DNA of 64,000 nt from Alterirhizorhabdus solaris. Lineage in GTDB: Bacteria; Pseudomonadota; Alphaproteobacteria; Sphingomonadales; Sphingomonadaceae. Below are positions 25,683 to 34,910 of the stretch, piece after piece. The notes beneath the pieces were generated by a model. That model was not told the DNA's origin, did not search any database, and saw only the letters and a program-made list of their open reading frames with translations. Position 1 is the first letter of the stretch. Each line of letters begins with the position of its first letter. A program made the position numbers and the translations under genes. Location of the stretch: the NCBI RefSeq assembly GCF_007785815.1, contig NZ_VNIM01000001.1, positions 62,001 to 126,000 on the forward strand, read 5' to 3'.

Positions 25683-28672
25683 CCGTTCGCCCAAACTCGA
25701 TCGCCGGCGGCGGGGATGCGGCGAGCTATTACGCGGCCGACAACTACTACACCGGCGAGCAGGCGGGACCGTCAGAATGGGGCGGGGGAGGGGCCGAGGA
25801 ACTCGGTCTGTCCGGCACCGTGGATGCCGGAACATTCTCCGAGGTGCTGGACGGCAAACTGCCCAACGGGGCCGTCATTGCAAGAGGCGGCAACGGCGAG
25901 CGAGCGCCGGGTTTCGAGCTGACGTTCAGCGCGCCGAAGTCAGTGTCGCTGGTCGCCTTGATCGGACGCGATGAGCGGGTCATGCCGGCATTTGCCGAAG
26001 CTATTCGGAGCACCATGGCGTGGGCCGAGGAGCGGTTCGGGGAGGTGCGGTCAGGCAAGGCCGGCGCGGTGATCGAGCCCGGTCGCCTGGTGTACGCGAT
26101 CTTTCACCATGACCTGAGCCGAAAGCTCGATCCGCAGGCACATGCCCATGTCGTCGTGGCGAACGCCGCGCAACGCGGCGACGGCCGCTGGGTCGCCCTG
26201 CACAATCCGGCCCTGTGGAAGCACTCTAGCACCATCGGTGCCGTCTTCCACGCCGACTTCCGTGCCCGGTTGGAGCAGCTCGGCTACCGGACCGAGATCA
26301 CCGGCAAGCACGGCCAATTCGAGATCAGCGGTATACCGCGTGCCGCAATCGATGCGTTTAGCGCCCGGCGCGAACAGATCCTCAGCCGGGCGGCTGAGCT
26401 CGGCGCCTCCGGCCCCAAGGCGATGGAGACGATCGCGGTCAGTACCCGCGATGCCAAACAGGCGGGCGATGCCACGGTTGCCCGCGCCATGTGGGCCGAG
26501 AAGGCCGAGGTACATGGTGCCGCCATCTCCGCCGTCGTGGACGCCGCGCGAGGAGTCGAGCGGCCGCGGTCGGTATTGAGCACTGTGCGTGCCTGGGGTG
26601 CCGCTTTGCTCGAGCGCATCACCCATGCCTTCGGACCACGACCCGAGCCGCTGCTCCACGGCACGGATGCGGTGCGCCGGAGCGGCGAACTGGCGAGCGG
26701 CTACGCGGTCGCGGCCGGCGTTCGGCACCTCGGCGAGCGAGAAGCGAGCTTCACCTACGCGGACCTGCTGAAGAGCAGCCTCGATCTGGCCGAGAAGGGC
26801 GCGACGGTGCGCGGTATCGAGGCGCGCATCGAGCGGCTGCGCGAGGCGGGTGTCCTCATCTCGGGGCCGCGTGGCAGCCTGCACGCAGACCGGCTCACGA
26901 CCCGCGACATGCTGGTGACGGAAAAGGCGCTGGTTGCGGCCGCGCATGGCGGGGTGGGGCAGGGGACACCCATCCTCGATGCGGCCTCGGTCGACACCGC
27001 ACTCGACCGCGCGGCCGATCGGCGCGAGGTCACACTTTCCGCTGAACAGCGCGTTGCGGCGCACGCCATGCTGTCCGGCACCAACCGCATCCAGGTCGTC
27101 CAAGGCGATGCCGGCACCGGCAAGTCGTTCCTCTTCGAACTCGTACGGGAGATTGGCGCGGAAGTAGGGGCGCGGATGCTGGTACTGGTCCCGCAGAACA
27201 AGTTGTTGGATGACCTGACCGGACGGGGGCTGGAGGTGCGCTCGCTCGCATCCGTGCTGAAGGAGCATGGTAGCCGCGCCGGCCCGGCCAAGCCGAACGA
27301 GCAACTTTCGGCGCTGATGAAGGGCAAGGTTGTGGTGCTGGAGGAGGCCTCCATGGTGTCCTCGCGTCAGCTTGCCGGGCTGTTCGAGGTCGCCCGGAAC
27401 GGCGACGTCGCCAAGTTGGTCTTGGTAGGCGATGTGAAGCAAATCCCGGCGGTTGAGGCGGGGCGACCCTTCGCGCTGCTGCAGGAGGCGGGAGCTCCGA
27501 CGGTGCGGCTCACCGAGAACCGGCGCCAAAAGACCGATGTGCTCCGTGATGCCGCTTCCCTTGCGCGCGAGGGCAGGGTCGTTGCCGCCTTCGAACGGCT
27601 CGCGGACAAGGTGCAGGAGAGCGCTCATCCGGCGGGAGCGGCCGTCGTCGAGTATCTGAAGCTTTTGCCCGAGGAGCGCGACCGCACCGCCTTGCTCACC
27701 TCAGGCCACGTCCTGCGCGAAGCCGTGCTGGAAACGGTCAGGGCCGAGCTGCTTGCTCAGGGCAAGCTTGGCGAGGATGCCGTGAGCCTGCGGAGCTGGG
27801 ATACGCTGAACCTTACCCGTGAGGAGCTGCGCCAGATCCGGCACTGGGCTGAGGGTATGCGGCTCGACATCTACCGCCACCAGTCAGGGCTTGTGCCGGG
27901 ATCCTACGAGGTTGGCTTGATCGATCGGGCGAGCGGTATGCTCGAGCTCGCCCGTGACGGTCACACCGGGCTCTTCGATCCCAAGAGCCTCCGATCGGGA
28001 GGGGAGGGGGCCGCGCTCTCCGTTCCCGGCGAGATCGAGGTGCGCGAGGGTGATCGCCTGGTCTTTACGGCCAGCGACCTGAAGCGTGGGATGTCGAACG
28101 GTGCCGCAGTGACCCTTACTGCGATCGATGGCGACACGCTCCACCTGTCCGGCCGTGACCGGAATCATGTGATCGGGCCCGACGACCCGATGCGCGAGCG
28201 GCTTGGCCATGGCGCCGTGATCAACATGCACCGTGCGCAAGGGATGACGGTCGATCGCGCGATCACGGTGATGGACAGCCGCGACAGGCTGCTCAACAGC
28301 GAGAGCCTCTACTACGTGCTCCAGACCCGCGCGCGCGAGGACGTGTCGCTGCACACCGACGACAAGAAAGCACTCGCTAGCGCGATCGAGGCGCATCGTG
28401 GTGACGTTCCGCACGCAAGCGACGTGGCACCCGAGCTCTCACTTTCCGGCAGGGAGCGGTTCGATCCAGCCACGGGCGAGCTGCCCCGACTGGACGATCC
28501 AGGCGCAAGCGATCGTCGCCAGCTGGACGCAATGAGCGCCGCCCTCCGATCCATTGGCAGCGAGCCTACCAAACCAGCCCCGGAGGCTATCCGGCAAGCG
28601 CCGGTTCCCGTGAAAGAGCTGATAAAGGAGCCCGAGATCGAAATCGACCACGATTACGACTTCGACATGTGA
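25679..28672 (+). CDS. traA: MobF-family relaxase/helicase (TrwC/TraA type)
   Basis: This is the conjugative relaxase that nicks oriT and unwinds the transferred strand. The N-terminal TrwC domain carries candidate catalytic tyrosines in ASYYAADNYYTG (residues about 14 to 25) and the metal-binding histidines in LDPQAHAHVVVANA. The C-terminal part is a RecD-like superfamily 1 helicase with Walker A QGDAGTGKSFLFEL, LVPQNKLLDDL, Walker B-like VVLEEASMVSS, VGDVKQIPAVEAG and a late motif GAVINMHRAQGMTVDRAITV. At 997 residues it is full length. Type IV secretion genes are not in this window. Confidence 0.92.
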   Translation: MTVRPNSIAGGGDAASYYAADNYYTGEQAGPSEWGGGGAEELGLSGTVDAGTFSEVLDGKLPNGAVIARGGNGERAPGFELTFSAPKSVSLVALIGRDERVMPAFAEAIRSTMAWAEERFGEVRSGKAGAVIEPGRLVYAIFHHDLSRKLDPQAHAHVVVANAAQRGDGRWVALHNPALWKHSSTIGAVFHADFRARLEQLGYRTEITGKHGQFEISGIPRAAIDAFSARREQILSRAAELGASGPKAMETIAVSTRDAKQAGDATVARAMWAEKAEVHGAAISAVVDAARGVERPRSVLSTVRAWGAALLERITHAFGPRPEPLLHGTDAVRRSGELASGYAVAAGVRHLGEREASFTYADLLKSSLDLAEKGATVRGIEARIERLREAGVLISGPRGSLHADRLTTRDMLVTEKALVAAAHGGVGQGTPILDAASVDTALDRAADRREVTLSAEQRVAAHAMLSGTNRIQVVQGDAGTGKSFLFELVREIGAEVGARMLVLVPQNKLLDDLTGRGLEVRSLASVLKEHGSRAGPAKPNEQLSALMKGKVVVLEEASMVSSRQLAGLFEVARNGDVAKLVLVGDVKQIPAVEAGRPFALLQEAGAPTVRLTENRRQKTDVLRDAASLAREGRVVAAFERLADKVQESAHPAGAAVVEYLKLLPEERDRTALLTSGHVLREAVLETVRAELLAQGKLGEDAVSLRSWDTLNLTREELRQIRHWAEGMRLDIYRHQSGLVPGSYEVGLIDRASGMLELARDGHTGLFDPKSLRSGGEGAALSVPGEIEVREGDRLVFTASDLKRGMSNGAAVTLTAIDGDTLHLSGRDRNHVIGPDDPMRERLGHGAVINMHRAQGMTVDRAITVMDSRDRLLNSESLYYVLQTRAREDVSLHTDDKKALASAIEAHRGDVPHASDVAPELSLSGRERFDPATGELPRLDDPGASDRRQLDAMSAALRSIGSEPTKPAPEAIRQAPVPVKELIKEPEIEIDHDYDFDM

Positions 28673-28825
28673 GGGATCGCAAGGCGATATGGGCGGGCGG
28701 ACCAGCTTTGTTCTTTTCAATGTTCACTGATTTGCCGGCCTCCAAACCGGACATTGTAGCGGCCCGGTATCACGTGCATAGGACAACGTTAGCGAGGCAA
28801 GAGAGTGATCTAGAGGCTGCGGGAC

Positions 28826-30052
28826 ATGGCCAAAGAACCGGACATCCAGGCGGTCGCCGACCGGGGCGAGGGCATCGGGGCCATGCAGCCCATGAAGATA
28901 GGGGAGGGCGGTTCACGATACCGTGAAGCCGTCGATCTCGCGCTCGAACTGACCGCCAAATCTGCCGCGTTCCGCAGCAGCCTGCCACCCGCCATGCGGA
29001 TGGGGCTCGCCGACCTCGTCCGGGCGATGAACTGCTACTACAGCAACCTGATCGAGGGGCATGACACTCATCCCGTCGACATCGAACGGGCGCTGAAGAA
29101 CGATTTCAGCGCCGACCCGGCCAAGCGTGACCTCCAGTTGGAAGCGACCGCGCACATCGCAGTCCAGGGCTGGATTGATGGGGGAGGGCTGGAGGGCCGC
29201 GCGACGAGCGTGGAGGGCCTGCGTGAGGTCCATCGGCGCTTCTGCGAGCATCTGCCCGAGTCGATGCTCTGGATCGAACCGGTCGACGGCGGCGAGCGCG
29301 TTCCGGTCGAGCCCGGTGCCTTGCGGACCCGCGATGTCCGGGTCGGGCAGCACATTGCGATTAGTCCCGGGGCCGTGCCGCGCTTCCTCGAGCACTTCGC
29401 CTGGGCGTATCAGAAGCGCGGCGCAACCGACGCCATCGTATTGCTGGCGGCCGCGCACCACCGGTTCGCTTGGATCCATCCGTTTCTCGACGGCAACGGT
29501 CGGGTCGCCCGCCTCATGTCGCATGCCATGCTGCTCGATGCGTTCGACACGGGCGGCGTGTGGTCGATCGCGCGCGGCCTCGGCCGCAACGTGCAGGCCT
29601 ACAAGCGACACCTTGCCGCCTGCGACCTGGCCCGCCGCAACGACCTCGATGGCAGGGGCACGCTGAGCGAGGAGGAGCTGGCGAGCTTCACAACCTTCTT
29701 CCTCAAAACCTGTATCGACCAGGTCGACTTCATGGCCGGCTTGGTCGAGCCCGAGCAGCTGCGCAGTCGCATCCGGCGCTGGGCGGCCGAAGAGACGGAT
29801 CGGGGAAGGCTGCCGGCCAAGGCCATCCAGGTGATCGACGCAGCGTTGTACCGAGGCGAGCTCCCGCGTGGCGAGGTGGAGAGCATCGTCGGCACCGGCG
29901 AACGCCAGGCGCGCCGGGTCACCTCGGCGCTGACGAGCCTCGGCGTGCTGACGGCCGACAGCTCCCGGGCACCTCTCCAGATCGCCTTTCCAGCCAAGCT
30001 GGCGGGGAACTGGATGCCGGGGTTGTTTCCGGACGCGGGAAGCCGGCGTTAG
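28826..30052 (+). CDS. fic: Fic-domain protein with N-terminal inhibitory helix
   Basis: This enzyme should transfer AMP or a related nucleotide group to a target protein. The active-site motif HPFLDGNGRVAR starts at residue 218 and includes the catalytic histidine and both conserved glycine/arginine positions. An S-x-x-x-E-G inhibitory motif (SNLIEG, residues 73 to 78) lies upstream in the same chain, so it is a class II Fic that restrains itself. A winged-helix-like C-terminus (EVESIVGTGERQARRVTSAL) follows. It is 154 bases after the relaxase and in the same direction, consistent with co-transfer or co-expression. Confidence 0.9.
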   Translation: MAKEPDIQAVADRGEGIGAMQPMKIGEGGSRYREAVDLALELTAKSAAFRSSLPPAMRMGLADLVRAMNCYYSNLIEGHDTHPVDIERALKNDFSADPAKRDLQLEATAHIAVQGWIDGGGLEGRATSVEGLREVHRRFCEHLPESMLWIEPVDGGERVPVEPGALRTRDVRVGQHIAISPGAVPRFLEHFAWAYQKRGATDAIVLLAAAHHRFAWIHPFLDGNGRVARLMSHAMLLDAFDTGGVWSIARGLGRNVQAYKRHLAACDLARRNDLDGRGTLSEEELASFTTFFLKTCIDQVDFMAGLVEPEQLRSRIRRWAAEETDRGRLPAKAIQVIDAALYRGELPRGEVESIVGTGERQARRVTSALTSLGVLTADSSRAPLQIAFPAKLAGNWMPGLFPDAGSRR

Positions 30053-30128
30053 CCGCCCGAGCGATCGGCGGTGTGGCGCAAGGCGTAAGGTGATATGGTC
30101 CTGGGACCGCGCCAGTGCGGACCAACGT

Positions 30129-30536
30129 ATGGAGGCAGCCTTTCCGTTCTTTAGCCGCACCGACTTTCAAGGTCAGCCCAGCAGCCGCGCCTACCGGCCC
30201 TACAAGGCGTTCGAGGCCGTTCTCGACCGTCTTCTCGGCGAGCAGGTGAGAGCGGACGGCGCGTGCGGCGTCGACCTCTGGTGCGCGCTCACCAACACTC
30301 GTTGGTTCGGGCCGGATGGAGTGGAGGTCTCCTACGGCTTTCGGCGGGCCGGTCATGCCGTGGCTTGGGTGCGCGAGGAGGGGGACGACCTCACCTGGTA
30401 TTGCAGCGGCGAGCCGGGGCAGGTCGCGCAGTGGATTGAGGAGGTGCTCGCGGGAGCTGGATGGTCGTGGAGGCGCTTGGAGCCGGACGCCGCAGACACC
30501 CGTGAGGTGCCCGACGACAGTCAGCGCCTGCCATAG
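30129..30536 (+). CDS. Hypothetical protein
   Basis: The 135-residue soluble protein (FPFFSRTDFQGQPSSRAYRP, DLWCALTNTRWFGPDGVEVS, WVREEGDDLTWYCSGEPGQV) has a mixed strand/helix look with many tryptophans. I do not recognise it. A GTG at 30090 would add 13 residues. It follows the Fic gene in the same direction. Confidence 0.6.
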   Translation: MEAAFPFFSRTDFQGQPSSRAYRPYKAFEAVLDRLLGEQVRADGACGVDLWCALTNTRWFGPDGVEVSYGFRRAGHAVAWVREEGDDLTWYCSGEPGQVAQWIEEVLAGAGWSWRRLEPDAADTREVPDDSQRLP

Positions 30537-30856
30537 AGTTCGGGATGCTGCTCGACGAACGAACGGCGGACCTCACGCAGCCGAACGGCTTCCGGTGTTC
30601 TCGCTTCCCAGGCAGCCACGGCATGCAGCAGATCATCGTCGCGGCCGAGCACCGCGTCCGCATGGTTGACGATTACGATATTGGGCGTCGCCTCTGGACG
30701 GATCGTTAGCAGCCGGTTCATCGCTTCGTCTTCGCTGCCCGGCCCGATCCGGTCCGCGACGACTGCTAGTGCCAGTCCGGCAGAGCGACCGACACCGCGA
30801 TAGCAGTGGATGACCGGGGAGCCGGCCTCGTGTTCACGCGAAGGTGAGGGCAGTGG
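30521..30856 (-). pseudogene. 3' fragment of a dual-specificity/tyrosine phosphatase gene
   Basis: Reading the minus strand from 30856, the open frame contains SPVIHCYRGVGRSAGLALAV, the HCxxGxxRS(A/G) P-loop of cysteine-dependent phosphatases, followed by a C-terminal helical region ending RSFVEQHPELYGRR. An in-frame TAG lies at 30857 to 30859, and no start codon precedes the P-loop. About the first half of the gene, including the general-acid loop, is missing. Only a short product beginning at the ATG at 30721 could be made, without the active site. Confidence 0.65.
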
Positions 30857-30859
30857 CTA

Positions 30860-31110
30860 CCTGATCTTGGCTTGCCACGCGGATGCAGCCATTGTTCCGG
30901 TCGACGTTTTCAAAATCGAGCACCAGGTGCAGCGGGTGCGGCTTCCCATAGAAGCGTAGCTGGTCGGAGCGACGGCAGCCGGGACCTGATTGCGAGAACG
31001 CCGATTGGGGGTGTGAGCGCCTCGAAACAGCTAGCTACGAAGTGCCCATGGTGACACTCTGCCCAGCGGCAAAGTGTCGCAGCTGACAGAAACGTCGCCG
31101 GCCGGCCCGG
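30860..31110. other. Intergenic region with inverted repeat
   Basis: No gene is visible. An 11-bp inverted repeat with one mismatch (GACACTCTGCC at 31053 and GGCAAAGTGTC at 31068, spacer CAGC) lies about 33 bases before the next gene. It could be an operator or a hairpin in the leader. The left part of the gap probably belongs to the deleted phosphatase locus. Confidence 0.45.
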
Positions 31111-31707
31111 ATGGGATTCACACGATTCGCGTTTCGTGCTTCTCCTGTTCCCATGATCCAGGGTGACTTGTTCTCCGCATCCCCGGCAATCCCGCTGCAG
31201 CTTCCCTCCCAGCTACCCCTGGCTGAGGGTCTGCCGTCGATCATCGATGTCATTGCGCAGGTGTCGACCCGGCCGCGCTACGCCTTCATGGTCCTGAATC
31301 TGATCGCGCGTGCGGCAGGGCAGGGGGGCAAGGCAGGACCCTACGTCGTCCAGCAGGGGCGGGCCGTTCGGCTGCGCGACTGGTTGTGCGACGCGCTCGC
31401 TCCGATGGCAGCCCGCGATCCGAAGCGGGTGGCGCTGGCCGAGCAGGTGAGGGTGGAACTAGCAGAGCAGGGGCAACTGCCCGGAGACCCTGACGCAGCG
31501 TCACGATTAGTGGACCAGATAGTGCTGGAGCGGGTGCGCCGCTCCGGCCGGTGTAATGTCAGCCGGGCAGTGTCGGAGCTGGTCCGGGCAGGGCTGGTCC
31601 GGCGCCACTATGAGGGCTGGCGCGTGGATCACCACAATCGGGGCGCCCGGCGTGAGGCGGTGTACACGCTGTTGCCTGATACGATGCGTGCATTAGGCAA
31701 GGCGTAG
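31111..31707 (+). CDS. Hypothetical protein with winged-helix-like C-terminus
   Basis: The 198-residue product is helical. Its C-terminal part (CNVSRAVSELVRAGLVRRHY, then a wing-like EGWRVDHHNRGARREAVYTL) resembles a winged helix, so it may bind DNA. ATG codons at 31111 and 31153 are both possible; the second gives 184 residues and begins MIQGDLFSASPAI. Neither has a strong ribosome-binding site. The inverted repeat at 31053 may be its operator. Confidence 0.6.
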   Translation: MGFTRFAFRASPVPMIQGDLFSASPAIPLQLPSQLPLAEGLPSIIDVIAQVSTRPRYAFMVLNLIARAAGQGGKAGPYVVQQGRAVRLRDWLCDALAPMAARDPKRVALAEQVRVELAEQGQLPGDPDAASRLVDQIVLERVRRSGRCNVSRAVSELVRAGLVRRHYEGWRVDHHNRGARREAVYTLLPDTMRALGKA

Positions 31708-31854
31708 AGCTGTATCCGTGCTGGCAATGACAAACCGCAGTCTTCCAATTAACTTATCCTGAATCACGGTCGTATGGCGAGGTGACGCACTTGAGTTTGC
31801 CCGTGGCTAGCAGTACCAGTGCGGGACCCGCTGGCAGGGATTGCTTGCCAGGCC

Positions 31855-31889
31855 AGGAGCCGCTTGAGCGTACGCGCTCGGCGGCTCCT
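31855..31889. terminator. Strong stem-loop, possible bidirectional terminator
   Basis: AGGAGCCGC...GCGGCTCCT plus an inner GAGCG/CGCTC pair around a TACG loop forms a long GC-rich hairpin. It lies 150 bases after the winged-helix-like gene and 55 bases before the promoter of the toxin-antitoxin pair. There is no U-tract, so Rho-independent termination is not certain. Confidence 0.4.
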
Positions 31890-31941
31890 GCTTATCATCT
31901 AAGACCGGGCAGTCTCCGCGAGCACACGCAGCCGTCGATCG

Positions 31942-31969
31942 TTGACATACGAGGGCATGTGCATATATT
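31942..31969 (+). promoter_or_regulatory. Promoter of the Xre/RES toxin-antitoxin operon
   Basis: A TTGACA box at 31942 and a TATATT box at 31964 are separated by 16 bases, close to the sigma-70 consensus and 27 bases before the antitoxin ATG. Two TGTGCAT direct repeats (31958 and 31969) eleven bases apart overlap the -10 region and could be the antitoxin's operator. Confidence 0.6.
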
Positions 31970-31995
31970 GTGCATTAATCCAGCGGAGACGCGTT

Positions 31996-32394
31996 ATGGC
32001 TACCGCCTTCCTAGTTGACGAGCAACGCGCGACGCGGCTTGCTTCCGGCTTCGTTGCAAGCCTGCAGGAGCCGAAGACCCCTTATATCTCACCCAAGCGC
32101 GTCGCGCATGTGTTGGGCGTCCAACTGTCCCGGCTAGCGGAGATCGCCGGCGTCCACCGCAACACGCTCTCCAATCCCGCGTCGGAGCGGCTTCAGGATC
32201 GGTTACGGGACATGGTGCGCGTGATCGTGGCTGCAAGCGAGCTGACAGGTGACATCGAGCAGGCGGTCTACTGGTTCAGGAACGAACCGATTGTAACGCT
32301 TAAGCGCCAAACGGCTGCCGAGCTTGTTGCCGCAGGGCACAGCGACGCGGTCATGACTCATTTGTCCGAACTGGTTGACGGCGCGAACGGGTAG
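31996..32394 (+). CDS. Xre/MbcA/ParS-type antitoxin
   Basis: The 132-residue protein has a helix-turn-helix-like N-terminal half (ISPKRVAHVLGVQLSRLAEI, GVHRNTLSNPASERLQDRLR) and the DUF2384/MbcA-ParS toxin-binding C-terminus (AVYWFRNEPIVTLKRQTAAE). It should neutralise the RES toxin encoded two bases downstream and repress the shared promoter. Its family normally appears exactly in this two-gene order. Confidence 0.88.
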   Translation: MATAFLVDEQRATRLASGFVASLQEPKTPYISPKRVAHVLGVQLSRLAEIAGVHRNTLSNPASERLQDRLRDMVRVIVAASELTGDIEQAVYWFRNEPIVTLKRQTAAELVAAGHSDAVMTHLSELVDGANG

Positions 32395-32396
32395 TC

Positions 32397-32921
32397 GTGC
32401 TCCACATCGCGACCGGCTCCAGGCATTTCTATCGCTGTCTTACGCCGAAATGGGCCTATCTGCCGCTCAGTGGCGCTGGAGCCGCAGGCGCAGGCGGCAG
32501 GTTCAATCGCCCTGGGGTCGAAGCCCTGTACCTTTCGGCCGAGCCGGAGACCGCGCTAGCCGAGTACAAGCAAGGCTCCAGCCTGCCACGCCCGGCAACC
32601 CTTGCCGCCTATGAGCTAGATCTACACGACGTCGTCGACCTGTCGGCCGGCTACGATTCGGATTATTGGACGCCTCATTGGGCAGATTGGGACTGCGATT
32701 GGCGCTGGATCGCGAGGGTTGAGCACAAGGTGCCACCGTCGTGGAAACTTGGCGATGAGGCGATCCGGTCGGGTACTGCGGGTCTGCTGTTTCCGTCAAC
32801 CCATCAGCCCGGTGGCACAAGCCTCGTGATCTTCAGCGCCAACCTGACCGCTGCTGATCGGCTTGCGGTGCACGACCCTGACGCTATGCTGCCGAGAGAT
32901 CAGCGCTCGTGGGACCCGTAG
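32397..32921 (+). CDS. RES-domain toxin (NAD+-degrading)
   Basis: This is the toxin of the pair. RES toxins break down cellular NAD+. The domain is recognisable from GGRFNRPGVEALYLSAEPET, where the arginine and tyrosine belong to the active-site cleft and the glutamate follows in EPETALAE, and from the late serine motif GLLFPSTHQPGGTSLVIF. It starts with GTG two bases after the antitoxin stop and is 174 residues long, complete for the family. Confidence 0.88.
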   Translation: MLHIATGSRHFYRCLTPKWAYLPLSGAGAAGAGGRFNRPGVEALYLSAEPETALAEYKQGSSLPRPATLAAYELDLHDVVDLSAGYDSDYWTPHWADWDCDWRWIARVEHKVPPSWKLGDEAIRSGTAGLLFPSTHQPGGTSLVIFSANLTAADRLAVHDPDAMLPRDQRSWDP

Positions 32922-33375
32922 AGGCGAGCTGCTCCGAGTTGAGAGGGCAATTAACGCAAAAGCTACGGCGGCAACGAAGTTCGATAACATAGATTATGTT
33001 AAGCATCTGAGCGATATTTTCCGCGGGCTCCCGTCACTGCAGCGCCTCCGTCCAATCACTTCAGCCTGGAGCCACCGTCAGCATGCTCCTGTCGGGAAGG
33101 CTCTCAAGAAGGTCCGCTTCGGCTCGGTTCGGACCGCTTACGACGCTATTCACGCCTGCAACGCCGGTCCGAGCTTCCCGCATGCCTGCCCTGCCGCGCT
33201 GGTTCACGCAGCCCGCTCCTGCAAGCCGCAGGAGGTGCAGGCCGGGAGGTCGGCCATGAGCTCCAAACATTGATTGCGCTCTGATCGAGGAAGGACCGAC
33301 GGAACAGAACGGAGCGACGAGATTAGAATCCCTCACCGTGCCTGAACGAGGCACGGCAGGACGAGGACGAACCTG
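32922..33375. other. Intergenic region with dif-like site, no gene recognised
   Basis: About 450 bases between the RES toxin and the DUF892 gene hold no convincing gene. The notable element is a dif-like sequence at 32977 to 33004. The remainder must include the promoter of the DUF892 gene, but no clear consensus was seen. Confidence 0.4.
32977..33004. promoter_or_regulatory. dif/pdif-like XerC/XerD recombination site candidate
   Basis: The 28 bases consist of AAGTTCGATAA, a six-base spacer CATAGA, and TTATGTTAAGC. The right arm matches the XerD half-site TTATGTTAA, and the left arm keeps the ..CG.TAA end of XerC half-sites. Length and layout (11-6-11) match dif and plasmid pdif sites. It could serve multimer resolution or movement of the adjacent toxin-antitoxin module. 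Confidence 0.5.
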
Positions 33376-33855
33376 ATGAACGAGAACAACCTGAAGAAGC
33401 TGGTCGCGCAAGGATTGTCCGCGATGCGGGCCGGCAGCGACGTCGCCGCCAAGGCGACCGACGAGATCAACAACGACGCGCGCCACCCGGCGCTGCGATC
33501 CGCGCTCGAAGAGGGCAACCGGACTTCCCGCCAATGGGCGGACCGCATCCGTCGCGCCGCCGAGCAGGCGGGCCCGGCCGATCAGCAGGACAACCCTGTG
33601 CTCGAAGCGCATTACGAGGTGAGCCGCAGGATCCGCGAAGCGGCACCGGACGATGCCTCACGCGACCTCGGCATCATCGCCAGCGGGCAGCTCGCGCTTC
33701 ATTACTGGATCGCTTCGTTCGGGACCATGGCCAATTACTGCCGGCAGACCGGCATGGACGATGCGGCGCGCGACATGAAGGCGTGCGCGGACGAGGCCAA
33801 GCAGGCCGACGAAAAGCACAGCCAGCTCGCCGAGCAGTTGCTGTCTGAAGGCTGA
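33376..33855 (+). CDS. DUF892 ferritin-like protein (YciF/YciE type)
   Basis: The 159-residue protein is all-helical, with the pattern of DUF892 ferritin-like four-helix proteins (LKKLVAQGLSAMRAGSDVAA, LRSALEEGNRTSRQWADRIR, ASGQLALHYWIASFGTMANY, LGIIASG). Members are stress-induced in many proteobacteria. The acidic residues and histidine in helices 2 to 4 could bind metal. It is followed by an aldo-keto reductase and an SDR, a set often seen together in stress islands. Confidence 0.75.
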   Translation: MNENNLKKLVAQGLSAMRAGSDVAAKATDEINNDARHPALRSALEEGNRTSRQWADRIRRAAEQAGPADQQDNPVLEAHYEVSRRIREAAPDDASRDLGIIASGQLALHYWIASFGTMANYCRQTGMDDAARDMKACADEAKQADEKHSQLAEQLLSEG

Positions 33856-33923
33856 ACCGGTGCCGGCCCGCCTTGCTACCGACGACTGGCCAACCGGCAT
33901 GATCTTACAACAGGAGATAATTG

Positions 33924-34906
<983 letters not shown>

Positions 34907-34910
<4 letters not shown>

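Noticed and set aside
26051-27628. A 525-codon frame antisense to the relaxase
   Set aside because: It has no recognisable motif and opposes a gene with catalytic motifs throughout.
28913-30160. A 415-codon frame antisense to the Fic gene
   Set aside because: It is a shadow; the Fic motif and inhibitory helix fix the coding strand.
30872-31054. A 60-codon frame between the phosphatase fragment and the next gene
   Set aside because: Its residue composition is random-like and it has no start signal.
32863-33273. A 136-codon frame across the dif-like site
   Set aside because: It begins inside the RES gene in another frame and has no conserved pattern.
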